Assembly: GCA_019925095.2 (NCBI GenBank)
Contig: CM034401.1
Coordinates: 9,397,838 to 9,461,837, forward strand
Length of the DNA stretch: 64,000 nt
Source: Dendrolimus kikuchii
Taxonomy: Eukaryota > Arthropoda > Insecta > Lepidoptera > Lasiocampidae
Reading direction: 5' to 3'
Shown here piece by piece: positions 58,525 to 64,000 of this stretch (the stretch's first letter is position 1; each line of letters begins with the position of its first letter). The notes under the pieces are model-generated. The model saw only the letters and a program-made list of their open reading frames with translations, searched no databases and had not been told where the DNA came from. Both the position numbers and the translations under genes were made by a program.

Positions 58525-58950
58525 AAAACGACAGGTCTATAAATCGATCATTAGACCTGTCGTTTTGTATGGCAGTGAAGCGTGGCCTGTATTTGAGCGA
58601 CACAAGCAAGAACTGCGTATCAGGGAGATGAATATGTTGCGATGGATGTGTGGAGTCACGTAATACCGTATCACTAACTTCCGCATCCGCGGAGTCGTCA
58701 CGTAAGTGACATAGCAGACAAACTCCAAGAGTGTCACTTACGCTGTTACGGCCAAGTTTTACGGAGACCGGCTAATTTTGTGGGGAACAAATGTCTAGCT
58801 ATGCCGCCTCCGCCAGGTCCCGGTCGAAGAGGCAAGCCCAAGAAATGCTCATTTGAAGGATGACTAGGGAACAAATGGTCTCAAAACGGATATTGGAGTA
58901 GAAACAGTAGGAGATCGGATTTAACGCTCAGATAATTATGAGACACACAG
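58525..58950 (+). mobile_element. RTE-type LINE C-terminal fragment
   Basis: The decayed frame reads SIIRPVVLYGSEAWPVFERH and LRIREMNMLRWMCGVT, with stops after. It ends with a GRRG-like proline/arginine block near 58820. This is the usual C-terminal region of RTE-type endonuclease-RT proteins. It begins with a perfect 14-base inverted pair (AAAACGACAGGTCT and its complement) at 58525-58566, directly beside the mariner. Confidence 0.6.
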
Positions 58951-59339
58951 ATGAAGGACAGAACTTCAAAATGTTAACTGCAACGTCAACCGCATTTACT
59001 TCAGCGATGATTTTGCAAAAAAAAAAACCCCCCGAAATACAGATTGCATTATTTCTTACCAACCTTTGAATTTTTATATCTCGAGAAAATATGGGTTGTC
59101 GATACAAGTTTTCCTTCCCTATTTCACTCTCTTTAAAGTTATTTTTGGAAACAAAGGCAGCGTCTCTAGGATACAATCTTTCCCAGCAAAATTTTATGAA
59201 GATCCCAACAGCCCTTTACTCGTGTAACGGTAACAGTTACTTTCAAACTTTTAAAGTCGAAGTCACTGTATACTAAATAATTGAGATACGACGAAATCGA
59301 TAACTGGGAAACATATTCGTTTTTTTTAATATCTGGAGT

Positions 59340-59415
59340 ATAGAACAGGCAGAGGACCCACTTGATGAAAAGCGGTTACTGTCGCATATGGACATTTGCA
59401 ACATCACAGACGTCG
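59340..59415 (+). repeat. Repeat family A, short fragment
   Basis: Only the block AGAGGACCCACTTGATGAAA and GGACATTTGCAACA is present. 58951-59339 has nothing recognised; a family B edge (GGATATGCCCGCAACTTCG) is at 59553-59571. Confidence 0.45.
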
Positions 59416-59738
59416 CCGACGCGCTGCCGACCTCGAATTTATATGACACCCTTTTTACAACCCATATCATAGCGCAGAGAAAACCACATTCCAAATTCCC
59501 AATTCCGTGTTCAAATATTTATATAGTAGAATACAAAGAGTACATTGGTCGGATATGCCCGCAACTTCGTTCAAACTTGACAGGTATATAGCATAGATTA
59601 CAGTTATAGTTGCCAGTATTGAAAATCAAATAGTATTTTCAGCAGAGCAACGGATTCGTTTTGTATGAAAATACATGAATTTCGAAGATTTCTGTAAAAA
59701 CCTGGGATAAGTAATGTTACTAAAGGCATACATAACTA

Positions 59739-59985
59739 GCCTGCCAGGGCGGCGGAGAGCCTAGGTCATATACCCGTAGCCCTGGCATAAGGCGAAGGAC
59801 GGAACACCCAGGGGTTTTAGTGGATATCCCTAACTGGGGAGTGGCAATAGCATGGCACCAGTTCTGACTGGGCATGCTAGTGCCACCTCCAATCTGGCGA
59901 ATCCCACACTAGGTCGCGAATTATCCCCCAAGGTTCTGCCCTTGTCGCGGCTTAGTCCTCAATCGGATTTCACCTCGACAAAAAA
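59739..59985 (+). mobile_element. Short 5'-truncated LINE 3' end, 17-bp TSD
   Basis: AAAGGCATACATAACTA lies at 59722-59738 and 59986-60002. The 247-base insert is GC-rich, contains CCAGGGGTTTTAGTGGATAT and ends ACCTCGAC followed by an A-run. It is the 3'UTR of the same R1-like group as the inserts at 45694 and 55769. Confidence 0.8.
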
Positions 59986-60089
59986 AAAGGCATACATAAC
60001 TACATCTGTTCTATTAAAGATGTCTAATAACTATAGAAACTGTCATATGAAGCAAGTCCTAATATCACGTGGTTTTGAAGTTAGGTAAT

Positions 60090-60790
60090 CCCGGGAAATA
60101 TAAAGTCCCGGATTATATTACTTGAATCCGAATCAGCAAATTTTTATATAAACTCTAAAACACTCCTGGGAAAATTCTCGCGGGATTCCCGGAATGCGAA
60201 ATATCGCATCGCTTTAAAAAGCACTTGAGCCTACCGTTCTTGTGAAATCGTATCGTACCATTAGTATTTATGCAATCCAATTAATTTATATAATTTCTAG
60301 GAAAATTCACGTGGGATATATCCAGGACACAAAGTACTGCAGCATTTAAATAGAATGCAAGCTATAATTTTAGTGAAAACTGTGTCAGAATAAGCTAATT
60401 TTTATGCATCCGAAACACTACAAACCGTTCCCGAGAAAATTCCCGGGACAAAAAGTATCGCAGATTTTAAGTCTAAGGATTCGCTATCGAACAACGATAG
60501 CCGCATCAAAATCAACCGGGGAGTTTTTACGTGAATCCCGAATAGACAATCCACCAAAGACTGGCCAACGAGAGCCATTGAGAGACCACCATTAGGAAGG
60601 CTCCAATAGCTCCAAACCCCGCCACCGACGGGTAGTTGTCCGTCGAGTAGAAGCCGCGGCAACGATGTTTGCCTCGAGGCCCCAACGTCCTTGCCGCTTC
60701 AAATGGCCAAGAGGAAGAAAACCACCACACAATCCGCCAAAAAAAAAGGTTTTTTTTTAACATCTTCAATGTACAGACACGGCATTTTTA
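60090..60790 (-). repeat. Repeat family B, inverted copy, with a retroelement-like insert
   Basis: Antisense family B from TAATCCCGGGAAATATAAAG through CGCGGGATTCCCGGAATG and ACGTGAATCCCGA to the terminal TGTACAGACACGGCATTTTT. At about 60540-60755 it is interrupted by a GC-rich insert ending in an A-run (CAATCCGCCAAAAAAAAAGG), perhaps a retroelement 3' end. 60846-61172 is AT-rich without a gene. Confidence 0.55.
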
Positions 60791-61172
60791 GAATTTTAGA
60801 CATACATACATAAGGCTATACGTTCTTAAGGCTCTTGACATCACCTAGAATTTTATAATATTATAAATACCATTTTTATGGTAAGCAGTTCACCTGCAGC
60901 TCAATTGTGGGATTATACATGGAACTGCGAGAAATGTATTGTACATAGACGCGAAACTATTATTATCACTCACGACTTAAAAAATCGTAAATGACCAGAT
61001 TGAGTCTTTTAATATTTAAACTGGGGATATAGAATTCTATGAAAAAATCAAGAAATAGCTTAAAACACCATGTTCTGATTTAACAAATAAAATCAACTGT
61101 TTATTTATATAATAAATAACATTTTGAATGGACTACTTATATAAACTTAACACTAATCAACCTTTCAACTTT

Positions 61173-63214
61173 TTAAACATTTGGCTCTTGATTTTCGTCT
61201 CTCTCATTGCTGTTTTGTGTGATTTCTTTCAATTTCTGATCAAAAAACTGTTTTCTATGTATTAATGCTAAGCGGGGCTGTCTAATACCAAAATTCTCAT
61301 TTCCAAGTTTACTGTATTTCCGTTCTCCTTCCCTTCCCATCAATTCTCTTAAAGCTTGATTTCTCTTCAACAATTTATCGTAAAATATGACACCACTCTC
61401 TATATACTCAGGACCTAACTCACATAGCTTCTTATCCACCTCAGTTTCATATTTAACTTCAGTCATGTCTTTTAAAAGGAAATATGACCCTAAACTAAAA
61501 ACTCCCACAATAGAATACAGTACAGTTCTAAGGGCCGTTGGTGCAGCATATAAATTGAGTCTCTTATTTAAATACTGGGACAGATTATATGCAAAAAATA
61601 TACAAAGAAATGGATATATAGATTCATATATGATTTTGTTATTTTTTGTCATTAGAATTTCTCTACAAATTGCAAACTCTTGGACTTTCTCAGGCAACAT
61701 TAGAGCATCTGCTAATTTAATTCCTGTTTCTGAACTCCAATCTATATTCTTTTGATTGACCTGAAACAGAAAGATACAGTTTGTAATAAGCTAGAATTTG
61801 GACTATGAAGTTTCCACTTCAAAGCATTGTCATTGTTATCATCCAATCACACTCCTACATGCAAACCTACTAAATCTGTACAATAAAAAATATTTAAATA
61901 CATACAATAAACAAACTAACTTTAAGATTGACATAACAGTATCAGTAAGGATAAGACAGTAAAAGTTATTTAAACTTACAGAAACCACTAAAGTTGTTTT
62001 AGGCATAGGTATTAGTGCTTCTATTATTGTTATATTTGTAAACAGTTTAACATAAGTTATTTATTGCAATAAGTATATTTCAAGAAAGTTATAAATATTT
62101 CAATTTTGTGTTTGTGATATTATAAATATCACAATAAAAATAAAATATTATTCACCTGGATATTGTCTTTTTTCATATCATCAATATTTTTGTAGGTGAA
62201 ATTCACTGGTATGCCCACTATCACCCCAAATTTTGAATTAGTGCTACCTGAAATAAGAAGTTAATTTTTGTTTTTAATAAAGAGCATACCTAATGTATGT
62301 ATGATAGTTCTTAATAGAAAACCACTATATATATGCAAAATTAGTGAAAAAATATGTGACACTATTTTTACAAAAACATCTCAAAAACTATACATCACCT
62401 GGAAAAACTACACAGATTCCACCTCCTCCAAATATATAATAATAATATATAACATTCCAGTACCAGATAACTACAGTTTAACCCTCAACACTATTAGTTA
62501 GCAGCCAACACTTTGTTAGGGATTGGTGGTAGGTGAACAAACAAAATTACGAACACCTACTCATCCAGCCATTGGTAGTTCATTAGCCAGTTAAAAAACT
62601 AGGTGATGACTATTAGGCTAATGGGTGAACGAATCACCAACCAACAGCCTACAGCTGGCGAGATAACAATGTCTGACAGCTTAGCTGTAAACTTCCCAGT
62701 TGTCTGATTTTTATTTTATTTGACAACTATTCGCCAATTGGCGAATTAGTTGACAATTTATCTAGGGCTATTTTGCAAACAACTGCTAATTAGCCTGCTT
62801 TTATTACAGCTACACACCTCTACTAATTAGTCTTACTTACCAGCATGAAACAGGTCGTAACCGAAAACACTAAACGGGACTATTAATCTCCTATGCACTT
62901 CGGACAGGTTGAGCAAATCCAAACACTTTTTATATCTGTCGTTAACCTCCTTAGGTAAGTCGACGGATTTGCCATTGCTGTAAATAAGTAAACAATACAT
63001 AGCCGTTTTAAATTCAGCACAAATTAGACTTCATTATTGCATAAAATTATTATTACCTATAGTGCTGCACAAAATCTTTGTAATAATTTAAGAAAAATGT
63101 ATGAGGTGCATATCGTGCTGTTGCAAGTCCGATCCCAGTACTGGTAACCAAAACATAGGAGAGTCTACGCCCGTTTTCAGTTAAAAACCATGATATGGGT
63201 CTTCTTGTAGTCAT
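61173..63214 (-). CDS. TMEM177: TMEM177-like mitochondrial inner-membrane protein, complete
   Basis: Four exons: 63214-63057, 62977-62841, 62247-62156 and 61760-61173, giving 324 aa (human TMEM177 is about 311 aa). In vertebrates TMEM177 stabilises newly made COX2 together with COX20 and SCO factors during cytochrome c oxidase assembly; that role is inferred here from similarity. Visible features are a basic N-terminus (MTTRRPISWF) followed by a short hydrophobic stretch at about 19-33, the segment GVIVGIPVNF (about 107-116) that recalls the vertebrate family, and two membrane segments at about 175-193 and 208-225. The C-terminal half is charged and soluble and ends DENQEPNV. Splice sites are all GT-AG; joins are in phases 2, 1 and 0. 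There are no transposon-coded parts inside, only a short palindrome in intron 2. The 5' side abuts AT-rich foldback DNA at 63430 onward. Confidence 0.85.
62725..62760. repeat. Palindrome in TMEM177 intron 2
   Basis: A perfect 16-base palindrome TTCGCCAATTGGCGAA lies in longer, imperfect arms (TTGACAACTA ... TTAGTTGACAA). Confidence 0.8.
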
Positions 63215-63429
63215 TTTTCCTTGTTTATCACAAATAGAAATTTGTGTTCCTGATGGGCAAAAACAAAGATGAATATTTTACAAGTAAATAGTAAAATACC
63301 ATACACAAACTAGTATGGATACTACGTATATATAGCAAAAGTAGAGTAGAAATAGAAACCGGCTAATCAACCATCAAATTTGACAACTGTCAGCACAAAC
63401 TACTATAGATACTACGTAACTGTCAGTAT

Positions 63430-64000
63430 CAAGTAGCGGTGTGTAACTCCTGAGTGATTAACTCAAAAGATATATATCCGACGCAAGAAGCTTACACACA
63501 AAAGCTTCTTGATCCGACGCGAAGAGTGATTAGATCAGTATATCACTTGCGTTCAAAATGTGTCTTTATATCTTTAATTCTTTAGTTCATTCCTGTTCCA
63601 CGCGATGACTATAGATCCGAATGAGAAGAAACTAGACTAGAAAGAAAAGAGAAAGAATGATTAGCCCGCGCACTGCGCATGCGTAGTAAGTGAACGAGAA
63701 AACCGAATATAATAACAAGCCAGAATAAATCATAGCACTATAGTTTTATGGTGTAATTTTGTTTTAATGTTTTTATTCTATTTTTTCACTCTGTTTATAT
63801 TTTTTTCACATCAGTTTATCAATATTCAGTATATCACTCACAGATAACTCATCTTGGCTGCAATTGACACTGACACTATTCACTGTAAAGATAAATAGTT
63901 AAAGACATAAAAGAGTGATATATATATTTGTATCAAAAAGATATATATCACTCTTTTCTTCTTGGTGAATGATTTTTCTCATAACAAGTATCAAGGTAGT
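63430..64000. repeat. AT-rich foldback DNA upstream of TMEM177, probably a MITE cut by the window end
   Basis: Starts with AACTCCTGAGTGATTAACTC. GAGTGATATATAT and ATATATATCACTC motifs recur in opposite orientation (63468-63545 and 63930-63957). At 63484-63515 AAGAAGCTT pairs with AAGCTTCTT. No gene. The promoter of TMEM177 should lie in or just before this stretch. Confidence 0.4.

Overview
The window looks like an AT-rich, repeat-rich nuclear segment of an insect genome, most likely a moth or butterfly. Supporting points are: four intron-bearing animal genes with GT-AG splice sites; DD37D (maT-type) mariner copies of the kind known from Bombyx; R1-type and RTE-type LINE fragments; and many interspersed repeat families with a lepidopteran look (for example, repeats that end in a motif like GTGGACGAAGTCGCGGGCA). 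No bacterial, organellar or CRISPR features are visible.

All four recognisable host genes lie on the minus strand. From left to right: (1) the N-terminal half of a uridine phosphorylase (coding exons at 5979-5801, 4537-4414 and 3061-2900), whose C-terminal half must lie beyond the left edge. (2) A complete six-exon tetraspanin of the TSPAN31/Tsp97E type (35721-22335, 226 aa); every intron is phase 0 and one is a GC-AG intron. (3) A complete five-exon secreted acid lipase (49005-39695, 422 aa) with a signal peptide and a Ser-Asp-His triad. (4) A complete four-exon TMEM177-like mitochondrial membrane protein (63214-61173, 324 aa). These genes have unrelated jobs (pyrimidine salvage, membrane scaffolding, lipid hydrolysis, cytochrome oxidase assembly), and nothing suggests they act together.

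The rest is mostly mobile DNA. 1-2900 holds repeat fragments and a Harbinger-like MITE lies at 3360-3758. 5980-22334 is intergenic, with MITEs, repeat copies and a 4.1-kb TIR transposon at 16546-20621 of a type I cannot name, which carries a reverse-transcriptase fragment. The tetraspanin introns hold a mariner (28264-29551) and an antisense LINE that is itself split by a second mariner type (32159-33367). The lipase introns hold a mariner broken by a 5'-truncated R1-type LINE (44622-46835) and a hAT-type MITE (47189-47978). 49006-61172 holds repeat copies, a relic of a second lipase gene, retroelement pieces, a long (GT)n tract, a third DD37D mariner (57229-58519) and two short LINE insertions with clear target-site duplications.

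Exon limits and target-site duplications were read by eye from the bases. Family names rest on motif recognition, not on a database search.
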